Source of the DNA: Photobacterium sp. CCB-ST2H9
GTDB taxonomy: Bacteria > Pseudomonadota > Gammaproteobacteria > Enterobacterales > Vibrionaceae
DNA: 64,000 nucleotides
Assembly (NCBI RefSeq): GCF_023151555.2
Contig: NZ_CP100426.1
Location: 496,001-560,000 of the forward strand
Direction of reading: 5' to 3'
The position numbers and the translations under genes were made by a program. Under the pieces are notes generated by a model. That model saw only the letters and a list, made by a program, of their open reading frames with translations. It was not told the DNA's origin and searched no databases. Position 1 is the first letter of the stretch, and each line of letters begins with the position of its first letter. Positions 17,144 through 24,904 of the stretch are shown one piece after another.

Positions 17144-18416
17144 CTACCTGTCATTCACTTGGACGCCGGAGGAACTCGCCCACGTGCTGGAGCTTGCCAA
17201 GATGGGCGCTTCAATTCGTGCGATTCGTAAATTTGAATTCAATGAATTTGGTGACAACGTCACCCATGAAATGTTGGACACTGGCGCCATCGATTATGCC
17301 GCTGCTGTCCGGGCCAAGTTCAAAAACACGGATTTTAAAATCGGTGGCGATGCGCGCCGCTTCCATGAGGTCAAAGCCGACCTGCTGGACCACTTTGGTC
17401 TCAATACCATGGACTGCCTGTGCCGTGGTGAGGTTGACTGTTTCGTCAATCGCCTCAATCACGGTCTCGGTAAATTCGGCAACGTCTGGGAATTCTCACT
17501 GCGTCCGGGTGGATTTGCGGGCTATCCGCACTCGGCCAGTCTGCTGGTCAACGGCCAACAAGCGGGTCTGTGCGCTTGGGGTGCCAAGCAACACGGCTGT
17601 TATGTGTCGTTTTCCGGGACGGGCTGTGTGGCACTGGACATGACCGAAGTGCATGACGCTATTTGCCATCTGCCGGGCGCCAAGATTACCCGGGCAGATG
17701 TCGCATACGACTGTTTCAGCGGTGAATTCGGGGTCAATGAAGCCCGCAAGATGGCCAAGGAAGGTGCGTTTATCACCCGTGGCCGTCCGTGCTCTTACAC
17801 CTATATCGAGTCCGGCCATATGGCGAAATCCTGTGAGTACCAGACACAGGCAGGCACGTCTCAGACCATGAAAAAGCGTTATGGCCTGATTCCTGAGCTG
17901 GGCCGTTCGTTCTACGTCGGTAGCCGTGAGGCGGGCAAAATGCTGCGGGTTTATGAGAAAGGCAAGCAAACGAAATCGACTCAGAACCCGAATTGGGTTC
18001 GCTGGGAGCTGGAACTGCGGTCAAAAGACCGGGTCATTCCATTCGATGTTCTGACCGACGGCGACAAGTATTTTGCAGGTGCATACCCTGCCCTTGGCCG
18101 CGTCTGTGAGGCTGAGCAATGCGCCATTGCCACGCACAAACGTCACTACATGACCTCGGTTGAGAACGCCGTCAAACACGGTGCAACCCAGTGCGGCAAG
18201 CTGGTCAACTACATGCGTCAGGTGCTGAATCTGTCTCCTGAGCAGGTGGTTAAGCAACTGACCAGCCATTTGGAAGCTTACGAAATTCCTGACCGTCTCA
18301 ACACGCCTGTTACGGGCGATTCGGACGCGGCAGAAAAAGTCCCGCTTGCGGATTTGCTGGCATTCCGTCAGCAGTCCCATCGAGCGCAAATCTATCAACG
18401 CCTAGCGATGGCGTAA
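17127..18416 (+). CDS. Inovirus replication initiation protein (RstA-like)
   Basis: Rolling-circle replication initiator of the Rep_trans/RstA type, 429 residues. Features include GCVALDMTEVHDAI, ITRADVAYDCFSGEFGV (metal-binding or catalytic core), TYIESGHMAKSCEYQTQ, GRSFYVGSREAGKMLRVYEKG (the conserved YxGSR-YEKG block) and VRWELELRSKDR. The start is the ATG at 17127 because the product begins MKTIIDYLSFTWTP like homologues; the frame is open further upstream but reads across the preceding gene. It should nick the origin and start plus-strand synthesis. Confidence 0.9.
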   Translation: MKTIIDYLSFTWTPEELAHVLELAKMGASIRAIRKFEFNEFGDNVTHEMLDTGAIDYAAAVRAKFKNTDFKIGGDARRFHEVKADLLDHFGLNTMDCLCRGEVDCFVNRLNHGLGKFGNVWEFSLRPGGFAGYPHSASLLVNGQQAGLCAWGAKQHGCYVSFSGTGCVALDMTEVHDAICHLPGAKITRADVAYDCFSGEFGVNEARKMAKEGAFITRGRPCSYTYIESGHMAKSCEYQTQAGTSQTMKKRYGLIPELGRSFYVGSREAGKMLRVYEKGKQTKSTQNPNWVRWELELRSKDRVIPFDVLTDGDKYFAGAYPALGRVCEAEQCAIATHKRHYMTSVENAVKHGATQCGKLVNYMRQVLNLSPEQVVKQLTSHLEAYEIPDRLNTPVTGDSDAAEKVPLADLLAFRQQSHRAQIYQRLAMA

Positions 18417-18433
18417 TTCAACGGAGAGATGTC

Positions 18434-18739
18434 ATGTCTGGTTTAACTGTTCTTGTTTCGGCTGTCACCATGGGGAGCGGTATTTCCAAAAAGTCGGGTC
18501 AGCCTAAGCCGTATTCATTTGCGCAGGTTCACTATCTGGTGCCGGCGAAAGATTTCCAGAATGCGGACAACAACATCAGCAAGTTGGGCTTGGAGGAAAA
18601 AACCATTTCCATGGCGGACGACAAGGCGCTGTTTGCCAAGTTTGCCAGCCTGAGCTTTCCGACTCAGCTCAAGCTGACGTTGGCTGCGGACCCGGATAAC
18701 CCGTCCCGCAATATCGCCGTCGACTACATCAAAGCGTAA
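18434..18739 (+). CDS. Phage single-stranded DNA-binding protein (gpV-like, DUF1293 type)
   Basis: A 101-residue protein right after Rep, at the position and size of inovirus ssDNA-binding proteins (M13 pV, CTX RstB). It starts MSGLTVLVSAVTMGSGISKK and has a beta-rich body typical of an OB fold. GGAGAG precedes the ATG. It should coat plus strands and hold them for assembly. The family name is recalled, not searched. Confidence 0.75.
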   Translation: MSGLTVLVSAVTMGSGISKKSGQPKPYSFAQVHYLVPAKDFQNADNNISKLGLEEKTISMADDKALFAKFASLSFPTQLKLTLAADPDNPSRNIAVDYIKA

Positions 18740-18756
18740 GAATTCGGGACGGCATC

Positions 18757-19002
18757 ATGGCAGATACATGCGTACTGGCGAACGAGCAAGGCTTTCTGTA
18801 TGCCGTACCCACACCAATAACGGACTGTGCTGGTTTTGTCCTGATAAGCAAGTCTAGTTATGACAGCTATTTGGCTGGCTCACAAATCACGCCGGAGGAT
18901 GTTGGCTCGGCGTTTTCATTTGGCTTTGCGGCCATTCTGGTGACCTGTTATTTCGCAGCTTACCCGGTCGGCATTGCCAAGCGTTTAATCAACAAAATGT
19001 AA
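18757..19002 (+). CDS. Small membrane protein, candidate minor coat protein
   Basis: An 81-residue protein with one hydrophobic segment (about residues 50-72: FSFGFAAILVTCYFAAYPVG) followed by a basic tail KRLINKM. It lies between the ssDNA-binding protein and the major coat candidate. Two Cys in the N-terminal part (ADTCVLA, ITDCAGF) may pair in the periplasm. Its place and topology suit a minor coat protein, but no sequence signature proves it. Confidence 0.55.
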   Translation: MADTCVLANEQGFLYAVPTPITDCAGFVLISKSSYDSYLAGSQITPEDVGSAFSFGFAAILVTCYFAAYPVGIAKRLINKM

Positions 19003-19013
19003 GGAAAACTGAT

Positions 19014-19148
19014 ATGGATGGTGTTTTTGGCGCAATCAACATGGGTGACGTTGCAGCTTCGGTCACGGCGATTGGTGTCGCGATTGTCGGGATTGCCATG
19101 GTGATGAAAGGCATCACGCTGGCGAAACGGGCTGTTAACAAGGCGTAA
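19014..19148 (+). CDS. Major coat protein (pVIII-like), 44 residues, no leader
   Basis: A 44-residue protein starting MDGVFGAINMGDVAASV. It has a mildly acidic N-terminus, a hydrophobic core (TAIGVAIVGIAMVMKGI) and a basic C-terminal tail (LAKRAVNKA) able to bind packaged DNA. That is the plan of filamentous phage major coat proteins. It lacks a cleavable signal peptide, as does the 44-residue coat protein of Pseudomonas phage Pf3. AAGGAAAAC lies upstream of the ATG. The stop and the next start overlap (TAATG). Confidence 0.8.
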   Translation: MDGVFGAINMGDVAASVTAIGVAIVGIAMVMKGITLAKRAVNKA

Positions 19149-19237
19149 TGCTGCTCCTCCTGCATGACCTGACGCTGACGCTCTGGTCACTGATAGGTGC
19201 CCTCTCGGCGTTGGCGGTTTTGCGGGGGTGGCACTAA
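19148..19237 (+). CDS. 29-residue hydrophobic protein, candidate pVII/pIX-like minor coat
   Basis: An ORF whose ATG overlaps the stop of the major coat gene. The product starts MLLLLHDLTLTLWSLIGALS and ends AVLRGWH, so it is almost entirely one membrane helix. M13 pVII and pIX are 33 and 32 residues and sit in the same part of the genome. This gives a structural-position argument only. Confidence 0.55.
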   Translation: MLLLLHDLTLTLWSLIGALSALAVLRGWH

Positions 19238-19306
19238 GTTCTGACTCTTTGGGCGGCTTCGGCTGCCCTTTTTTATGGTTGCTGGGATGAAGAAATCTGA
19301 TTTGGG

Positions 19307-21043
19307 GTGCTGGCTGTTTGCTTTGCTTTGGTTTGCTGGCTGCCGGTGATTTACTTTGCGCTGTTTCCGGGTTCGGCCCATGCGGTGGCTTATTTTTTTT
19401 CCGATGGTCTGCCGCCATACGGCGCGGATAAAGCAGCCTGCTTATCTGCGGATTCGGTCGTTGACGATTCGAGTTTTTCCGAACTGGCCTCTTGTGTGGA
19501 AGGTAAGCGTCAGTCTGGTTCGGGGGTATTTAGTAATTGCCGGGCAGCCTCTGCGGGGGTTCTGTGTGGATTTAATGAACGTATGGACGGGGCTTATACC
19601 AAACTTCCATCCCCTGAAAACTACTGTGATTCCCCCCATGTTCCCAAGCTCATTCAGAGCAAAATTGACCAGTGTCTGAACAGTGTCGACCCGGCACAGT
19701 TCAATGCCAGGGCAAATGTGACTTGTAACCGGGAGCATGAGTTTATTGAATACCGCTGTGACACATGGCCGCGAGACCAACCGGAACCACCTGAACCGGA
19801 ACCTGAGCCAGACCCCGACCCTGAACCGGAACCAGACCCGGATACTGGCGGCGGTGATTCTGGTGGTGATTCCGGTGGTACATCTGGTGGTGACTCCGGT
19901 GGCACTTCGGGCGGTGATTCCGGCGGTACCTCTGGCGGTGATTCCGGTGGTACGTCTGGCGGTGATTCCGGCGGTACCTCTGGCGGTGATTCCGGTGGTA
20001 CGTCTGGCGGCACGTCCGGTGGTACATCTGGCGGTACGTCCGGTGGCACTTCTGGCGGTACATCCGGTGGTACTTCCGGCGGTGGTGAAAGTCCGGATAT
20101 GGGCGGCGTGATTCGGGCGATTAACAGCAATGGCTCCACCCTGCATAAAGATTTAAACCGACTGCTGGATATGGATGTGAACCGAAATGCCACCTTAGAG
20201 CAGCAGCTGGCATTAGCGAATCGCTATCATGAGACGCTGCAAAAATCACACACCCAGTTAGAGCACATGGCGAATTTCTCTGAGGAGGAGCTCTCGGTCT
20301 TAAAAGGCATGCAGGGACAATTCCTGACCCATTTCGATGAGCAATACAGTCAGCTGGGCGGTATTTCCGGCAAGCTGGCCGATATCAATTCCAATCTGGA
20401 TGAAAACAATCAGCAGCAGTTATCCAAACAGGATGAACTCATTGCGGCGGTACAGGAATCTCAGACGGACAATGACGAAACCAATCAAAAGCTCGACGCC
20501 ATCAATGACAATATTGATACGTCCAATGAGAAACTGGCCGAAATCAACCAGACGATTCTGGACGGTCAGACCAAGGACGATGAACAACACTCCGAGCTGC
20601 TGGGCAAACTGGATGAGCTGAAGGACGGCCAGACCCTGACCGGGGAAAAACTCGATGGTATCGGGGAATCTCTTGACCATCTGGCTGACAATTCCGATGC
20701 GCTGGCGAACCTCAACACCTCCGGTGCCGGGACGGTGTCCTGTTTTCAGTCCAATACCTGCACCGGGTATTACCACTCGAAATATCCCAATGGCATGGGC
20801 GGGATTATGGACAATTACATGAAAGACATGATGTCCGGTGAGCGCTTCAAATTTCTGAATCAGTTTCAGGTCGGTACCGATGGCGCTCAAGGGCCGGATA
20901 CGGGGCTTAGTTTTGACTTTGGTGCGATGGGGAATTTCGGTCGGTTTGATTTAGATATTGGCTATGGCGTCTGGGGCTTTATTCGGGCCTGTATTTTGTT
21001 TTCGGCGGCCCTGCTTTGCCGTCGTCTGGTCTTCGGGGGTTAA
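19307..21043 (+). CDS. Adsorption/minor coat protein pIII with glycine-repeat linker
   Basis: Phage tip protein for receptor binding and infection, 578 residues. In order: hydrophobic signal-like N-terminus ending GSAHA (about 26), a Cys-rich N-domain, an acidic Pro-Glu/Asp tract (about 158-178), and a Gly-Asp/Thr-Ser repeat linker (about 180-262). A long coiled-coil region follows (about 290-470), then a Cys pair (SCFQSNTC) and a C-terminal membrane anchor (FIRACILFSAALLC). This parallels M13 pIII with its glycine linkers. The only in-frame start is a GTG without a ribosome site; an ATG at 19287 encodes MKKSDLG but is out of frame by one base. Confidence 0.82.
   Translation: MLAVCFALVCWLPVIYFALFPGSAHAVAYFFSDGLPPYGADKAACLSADSVVDDSSFSELASCVEGKRQSGSGVFSNCRAASAGVLCGFNERMDGAYTKLPSPENYCDSPHVPKLIQSKIDQCLNSVDPAQFNARANVTCNREHEFIEYRCDTWPRDQPEPPEPEPEPDPDPEPEPDPDTGGGDSGGDSGGTSGGDSGGTSGGDSGGTSGGDSGGTSGGDSGGTSGGDSGGTSGGTSGGTSGGTSGGTSGGTSGGTSGGGESPDMGGVIRAINSNGSTLHKDLNRLLDMDVNRNATLEQQLALANRYHETLQKSHTQLEHMANFSEEELSVLKGMQGQFLTHFDEQYSQLGGISGKLADINSNLDENNQQQLSKQDELIAAVQESQTDNDETNQKLDAINDNIDTSNEKLAEINQTILDGQTKDDEQHSELLGKLDELKDGQTLTGEKLDGIGESLDHLADNSDALANLNTSGAGTVSCFQSNTCTGYYHSKYPNGMGGIMDNYMKDMMSGERFKFLNQFQVGTDGAQGPDTGLSFDFGAMGNFGRFDLDIGYGVWGFIRACILFSAALLCRRLVFGG
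19846..20090 (+). repeat. In-frame 12/24-bp repeat array encoding GGDS/GGTS units
   Basis: Tandem repeats inside the pIII gene encode about 20 units of GG(D/T)S. The first part alternates GGDS and GGTS; the second part is only GGTS. Nucleotide units (for example GGTGATTCCGGT) are near-identical, so copy number can change by slippage without breaking the frame. Confidence 0.9.
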
Positions 21044-21044
21044 T

Positions 21045-21362
21045 ATGTACGATTGGATTGTTGAGCTGTTTAATATCCTGCTGAACTTCCTTTATAACTT
21101 GGTGGTGTCTCTGGTCAACATGCTCAAAGACCTGATGTACTTTCTGTTTGAGCAGGTGTTGGAGCTGTCCAAGGGACTGGTTGCGATGATATCCAAGCTG
21201 CTGACCCCGATAGACCTCTCGCAGTATTTTACGTCCCTGCCGGATTCCGTGGCTTGGGTGTTCGGTCAGGTCGGATTGCCTCAGGCCGTGGTCATGATCA
21301 TCACGGCCATCACCATTCGCCTGATATTGCAGCTGATACCGTTCACGCGTCTGGGGTCGTAA
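21045..21362 (+). CDS. DUF2523 / pVI-like minor coat protein
   Basis: A 105-residue membrane protein with hydrophobic helices at about residues 5-30 and 78-98. It has the DUF2523 features seen in inovirus pVI homologues (YFTSLPDSVAWVFGQVGLPQ and a C-terminal ITIRLILQLIPF). It starts one base after the pIII stop and ends one base before zot, the expected place for pVI. It should join pIII at the virion tip and terminate assembly. Confidence 0.8.
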   Translation: MYDWIVELFNILLNFLYNLVVSLVNMLKDLMYFLFEQVLELSKGLVAMISKLLTPIDLSQYFTSLPDSVAWVFGQVGLPQAVVMIITAITIRLILQLIPFTRLGS

Positions 21363-21363
21363 C

Positions 21364-22503
21364 ATGATAAACCTGCTGATTGGCCGCCCCGGTGGCGGCA
21401 AGTCCTATGAGGCGGTGGTCTATCACATCATCCCGGCGATTCAGGCCGGGCGTAAGGTCATTACCAACCTGCCCCTGAATCTGGACAAGTTCCGGATGGT
21501 CTTTGGTGACGGTGTCACTGAGCTGATTAAAATCATCGAGACCAACTTTGACGACCACGGCAACATCAACCGCCCCTTTTCGACTCCGGCGGATTACAAG
21601 GACGACTGGCGCAATGAAAGTGGTCAGGGGCCGCTGGTTGTGGTGGATGAGGCGCATTTGGTGTTGCCGATTGGCCGGGCATCGGTGGAGGTACTGGAGT
21701 TCCTCAGCCTGCACCGCCATCACGGCATCGATGTGCTGCTAATCACTCAGTCTGACAGGAAGATACACAAAGATGTCCGAGACATGGTTCAGGTGCAGTA
21801 TCGCTGCTCGAAAAATACGGCGCTCGGCAGTGAGAAAACCTACACCCGCAAGGTTCAGGATGGCTGCCGGGGAGAAGTGCTCAACGTCGAACAGCGACGC
21901 TACAAACCGTCCTACTTCGGCTTCTATAAGTCGCATACGGCGTCCAATCAGGCGGTCTCAGAAGCTGCGGCGTCTGACCTCAAACCCATATGGATGCACT
22001 GGTCTTTTATTGGCGGAGCGCTTTGCCTGCTTGTTGTGGTTGTGCTCTTTGTGTTTGGTGGTGTTAAGAATCCGCTGACCGCTGGCGTGACCTCAGAGCC
22101 CGTTCCGAAATCAGAGCCGGTTCCCATCCCGGCCACGGTACAGCCAGGCAATTCACCTGCCCTAGTCCCCGGCTCTCCTGCGCCGACACGGCCAAAGGCC
22201 AAGCACCCGCTGGCCGAGTTTGACCTGTATGTCACGGGCAGTGCTCGCCAGATTGCAGTCAGGCCGGACAGCAGTTTTGACTTAGACCTGTCCTTTGATG
22301 TGATTTACCTTGAGGCGTACAAGGATGACTTGATGCAGTTCGCGGTCAACTCAAAGGAGCTGCGCAAACTGGGTTACAGCATCCATGCGATTGGCAATTG
22401 TGTCTATTCATTGGAGTATCATGAATTTGATTCAATCGTGGTGTGCAATGAGAGTCGCGGCATTGTTCAGGATGGCCCGCTGACGACTGTGACATCCTTC
22501 TGA
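21364..22503 (+). CDS. zot: Zot-family phage assembly ATPase (pI-like)
   Basis: Inner-membrane assembly/secretion ATPase of filamentous phage, 379 residues. Walker A is GRPGGGKS (residues 7-14) and Walker B is PLVVVDEAHLVLP (about 92-104). A single membrane helix occurs at about residues 217-238, followed by a Pro-rich periplasmic region and a C-terminal domain with two Cys (AIGNCVYSLEYHEFDSIVVC). The layout matches Zot of CTX phage, whose C-terminal fragment is the zonula occludens toxin; no claim of toxicity is made for this one. No pIV secretin is encoded, so export would use a host secretin. Confidence 0.92.
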   Translation: MINLLIGRPGGGKSYEAVVYHIIPAIQAGRKVITNLPLNLDKFRMVFGDGVTELIKIIETNFDDHGNINRPFSTPADYKDDWRNESGQGPLVVVDEAHLVLPIGRASVEVLEFLSLHRHHGIDVLLITQSDRKIHKDVRDMVQVQYRCSKNTALGSEKTYTRKVQDGCRGEVLNVEQRRYKPSYFGFYKSHTASNQAVSEAAASDLKPIWMHWSFIGGALCLLVVVVLFVFGGVKNPLTAGVTSEPVPKSEPVPIPATVQPGNSPALVPGSPAPTRPKAKHPLAEFDLYVTGSARQIAVRPDSSFDLDLSFDVIYLEAYKDDLMQFAVNSKELRKLGYSIHAIGNCVYSLEYHEFDSIVVCNESRGIVQDGPLTTVTSF

Positions 22504-22506
22504 TGG

Positions 22507-22552
22507 AAAGCTAAGGAGGGGCCCCGCTGTCGCGGGGAGGTGCCTTAGCTTT
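22507..22552. promoter_or_regulatory. Long two-part hairpin after zot: terminator, packaging signal or origin
   Basis: Outer arms AAAGCTAAGG / CCTTAGCTTT (10 of 10) enclose inner arms CCCCGC / GCGGGG with a 4-base loop TGTC. It begins 4 bases after the zot stop. It lacks a T-tract and is much longer than a usual terminator. In filamentous phages the intergenic region after the assembly genes holds a packaging hairpin and the replication origins, so these are the leading roles. Confidence 0.65.
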
Positions 22553-23024
22553 ACAGCGTGCAGATGCCTTCAGGCATATAAGGCCACCCCACACCACTCA
22601 ATACGGCCCCCTCAGCCAACTGGCCGAAGCCCGCGCCCTTGCGCGGTACTCCCATCGATCATCGCTCAAAACTCCTCATCCTGTCAGGCCAGAGCGCAGC
22701 GATCTCTTGCCCGGAAATCTGCGTGTTTCTCTGCGGTCGAAAACTGTGTTGCTGGAGCCGAAACGCTCCCCCCGTCTAGTAATACGGGGGGAAAGTCTAC
22801 GTCGGGCACTGCATTGTCAGCGCGGTGCGATGCTACGGCCTGGCTGTCAGCTAGGATATAGTGAATTTGACATTAATCAGGCTTTAATTAAGTTATTCGA
22901 TAAAAATGAAGAGTTTCAATATATACGCAGAGCGGGTATACCATATGTTTGCAATATATCTATAAATTAGGTTAATAAAGCGCTATGCTAGTATTTCTTT
23001 TTGAATTTAAATGGTTGCATGTGC
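22553..23024. other. Non-coding phage intergenic region, candidate origin
   Basis: About 470 bases without a convincing gene. It contains a second strong hairpin at 22768-22791 (CCCCCCGT / ACGGGGGG, 8-base loop), also candidate minus-strand origin or packaging structure. Composition changes sharply from GC-rich to AT-rich near 22860, which probably marks the end of phage-type sequence and the start of cargo. The only long open frame (22707-22970) crosses this boundary and has no ribosome site. Confidence 0.55.
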
Positions 23025-24311
23025 ATGGCAAAATCAAAGTGGAAAGATCCATTAGCAGCGAAGGAATTGATTCAGCGTCTATCTGAACTTAAATTTAATG
23101 TAGGTGATTCGCATGGTTTGGTTAGGATGCAACAAAATTTCAATTCTGCATTTAACAATACTAATTTTGACCTGTATGAACTGTTGTTAAAAGAGCAATA
23201 CAGGTTTAGTGAAGATATTCCTGAATTCAAAAGAGATATCTTTGTAAGTGAAGCAATTTTCCAAGCTGCTGATAAGGATATGTTGAATGCTGGTTATGTA
23301 GCTGAACAGATACGTAAGCAGCAAGAAAAATATTTACTTCAACCTGTGCAAAGCTACACTTTGATCACAAAAATATCTCTGGCAGGAATCAAGTCAAAAG
23401 TTAAGGTTAAAACTCCTCGTTCAAGTATAGTTATATCCAAATATTTCCCTAATATTTTTAAAAATCATTATGACTTTGATTTTATAAATAAATCTTGTGT
23501 AGATTTGAATGAGTTAAATTATTCTTGGGTGACAGTTACGGTTAGTTCACGTTGTGAAAACTCTGCCGTATCTAAATCTCTATCTGAATTAAGTTTCTAT
23601 TTAGGAGTGATTAATCTTTTCTATAATTATGGTCATGATAGAAAATCGTATGGGATGAGGTTTGAGCCTGTTAATAAGTTACGTCGTTTTAAATACCACA
23701 TGATCCACTTTTCAAGCGGTGAACAGGCGTCAAATTTGTGCTGGTATGAGTCAAATTTTGCCGACTATGCAAAATCATTACACTATGAGCGTGATAATTT
23801 TCAAGATGCAAACAGAAAGTATCGTAAATTACTTAAGTCTATTGAATCTATAAATAGATATTCTTATTTTCGTACGGTGTTCAATCGATACGTTGAGGCT
23901 CTTGAATCTACTGATATGAACAAGTCATTTAGAAGCCTTTGGTCTTTACTAGAGACTCTAACTTTTACACAAAAAGATAATTATAATGTTACAATACATC
24001 GAACGGTAGCTCTATTTAAAGATAGGTTCTTAATGAAACAAAAGTTAGAGCTTTTGCGTGAACGTCGTAATATGGCAATTCATAGTCAAACTGATTTCTC
24101 TGATGCTGAGCAAATAACTTATATGCTCATGCGTATTATAAACGCTTACATTTTTGCTATAATCAATGTTATGAAGGTTGCAAGTTCAGAAAATCAGATT
24201 AAAGCAGTTCTCGATTTACCTTATGATACTCAAAAACTCAATGATTTAGAGTCAACGACTCAATCTAGTCTTGAGAATATTACTATTTTTAAGAAGCTAA
24301 TTGGGGATTGA
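23025..24311 (+). CDS. AT-rich cargo protein with C-terminal HEPN-like R-x4-H motif
   Basis: A 428-residue protein of no named family that I recognise. The N-terminal two thirds are beta/alpha mixed with many Lys, Asn, Tyr and Phe. The C-terminal third is helical and carries RRNMAIHS, giving Arg348-x4-His353. This matches the R-x4-6-H motif of HEPN ribonucleases, and the helices before it (FRSLWSLLETLTF) resemble the ApeA-type HEPN layout. The start is ATG 23025 (MAKSKWKDP); ATG 23019 is also in frame. Base composition is far more AT-rich than the phage genes. Its location in a phage island suggests an anti-phage effector; this is inference. Confidence 0.6.
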   Translation: MAKSKWKDPLAAKELIQRLSELKFNVGDSHGLVRMQQNFNSAFNNTNFDLYELLLKEQYRFSEDIPEFKRDIFVSEAIFQAADKDMLNAGYVAEQIRKQQEKYLLQPVQSYTLITKISLAGIKSKVKVKTPRSSIVISKYFPNIFKNHYDFDFINKSCVDLNELNYSWVTVTVSSRCENSAVSKSLSELSFYLGVINLFYNYGHDRKSYGMRFEPVNKLRRFKYHMIHFSSGEQASNLCWYESNFADYAKSLHYERDNFQDANRKYRKLLKSIESINRYSYFRTVFNRYVEALESTDMNKSFRSLWSLLETLTFTQKDNYNVTIHRTVALFKDRFLMKQKLELLRERRNMAIHSQTDFSDAEQITYMLMRIINAYIFAIINVMKVASSENQIKAVLDLPYDTQKLNDLESTTQSSLENITIFKKLIGD

Positions 24312-24420
24312 ATCAGTCAATTATTAACTAAATCAAATATTTTTAACCCTTCTGATTTAATAAATATTAAAGTTAGAAGTTTTATTGCCGAAACATGCGA
24401 ATGAGTATTGGTTTTTTATA

Positions 24421-24440
24421 AGCCCCATTAAAATGGGGCT
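24421..24440. terminator. Terminator after the HEPN-like gene
   Basis: Perfect stem AGCCCCATT / AATGGGGCT with a 2-base centre, followed by GCTTTTTACC. It can serve both strands. Confidence 0.75.
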
Positions 24441-24445
24441 GCTTT

Positions 24446-24556
24446 TTACCTATGAGTTGAAATTTTCCTAAGCTGCCTTGCGGCTTTTATTATCTTTGCC
24501 TTAGTTTTGCGGTCATTTTCAGCATCTATCTCCATCAAAGCACTTCCGGTGATGAT
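24446..24556 (-). pseudogene. C-terminal fragment of a DUF3653 phage gene
   Basis: The minus strand encodes 36 residues (IITGSALMEIDAEND, then KAKIIKAARQLRKISTHR) and a stop. They match the C-terminus of the intact gene at 25668-26141 (IITGNALMEIDAESD and KAKIIKAARQLRKIPIHR). Similarity stops abruptly at about 24557, where a rightward DUF3653 fragment begins. It is a remnant with no start. Confidence 0.8.
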
Positions 24557-24560
24557 ACTC

Positions 24561-24778
24561 GGTGGCGTGGTTTTCGTGTCGATGAGGAAAATGCGGTGAT
24601 TATCACCCCTGAAGGCCGACGCTTTAGCCCTAAAGAATTGGATTCATGGGCTTTGAGGTATGACACCTATCATGCCCTGAATCGTATGTATGAGCTTGAT
24701 TATGTCCTTGTGAGGACAAATGTTGTGACACCATTACCGTTTAGAGGTGGTCGCAGAATTAAAACAAGCCCATGGTGA
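24561..24778 (+). pseudogene. DUF3653-type fragment, opposite orientation
   Basis: An open frame reads WRGFRVDEENAVIITPEGRR, then FSPKELDSWALRYDTYHALN, like the body of DUF3653 proteins, and ends at a stop at 24776-24778. The N-terminal HTH part is missing, since the sequence upstream of about 24560 belongs to a different, oppositely oriented fragment. It is therefore a truncated gene; an internal GTG at 24596 could still start a 60-residue peptide. Confidence 0.65.
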
Positions 24779-24873
24779 TACTGTCACTAAAGATAAAAAA
24801 AAGAACACTAGGCAGATGAGAAACCATCACAAAAAATCGTAATCGATTCACTAACTAGACCAGATAATAAGTC

Positions 24874-24898
24874 AAAGAGCAGGAAAGTCCTGCTCTTT
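24874..24898. terminator. Bidirectional terminator
   Basis: Stem AAAGAGCAGGA / TCCTGCTCTTT with loop AAG, between a rightward fragment and the leftward small-protein operon. Confidence 0.85.
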
Positions 24899-24904
24899 TG
24901 TGTT

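Noticed and set aside
19442..20193. Long open frames on the minus strand and a second plus frame across the glycine-repeat region
   Set aside because: They arise because the repeat units lack stops in several frames. Their products are low-complexity (Thr/Arg/Pro-rich) and they overlap the clear pIII gene.
21364..22503. Zot as an enterotoxin gene
   Set aside because: The Walker motifs, membrane helix and position next to the pVI-like gene show a phage assembly ATPase. Nothing in the sequence supports a toxin role.
22707..22970. 87-residue rightward frame after zot
   Set aside because: It crosses the phage non-coding region, including the C6/G6 hairpin, and the sharp change in base composition. 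It has no ribosome site and no family resemblance.
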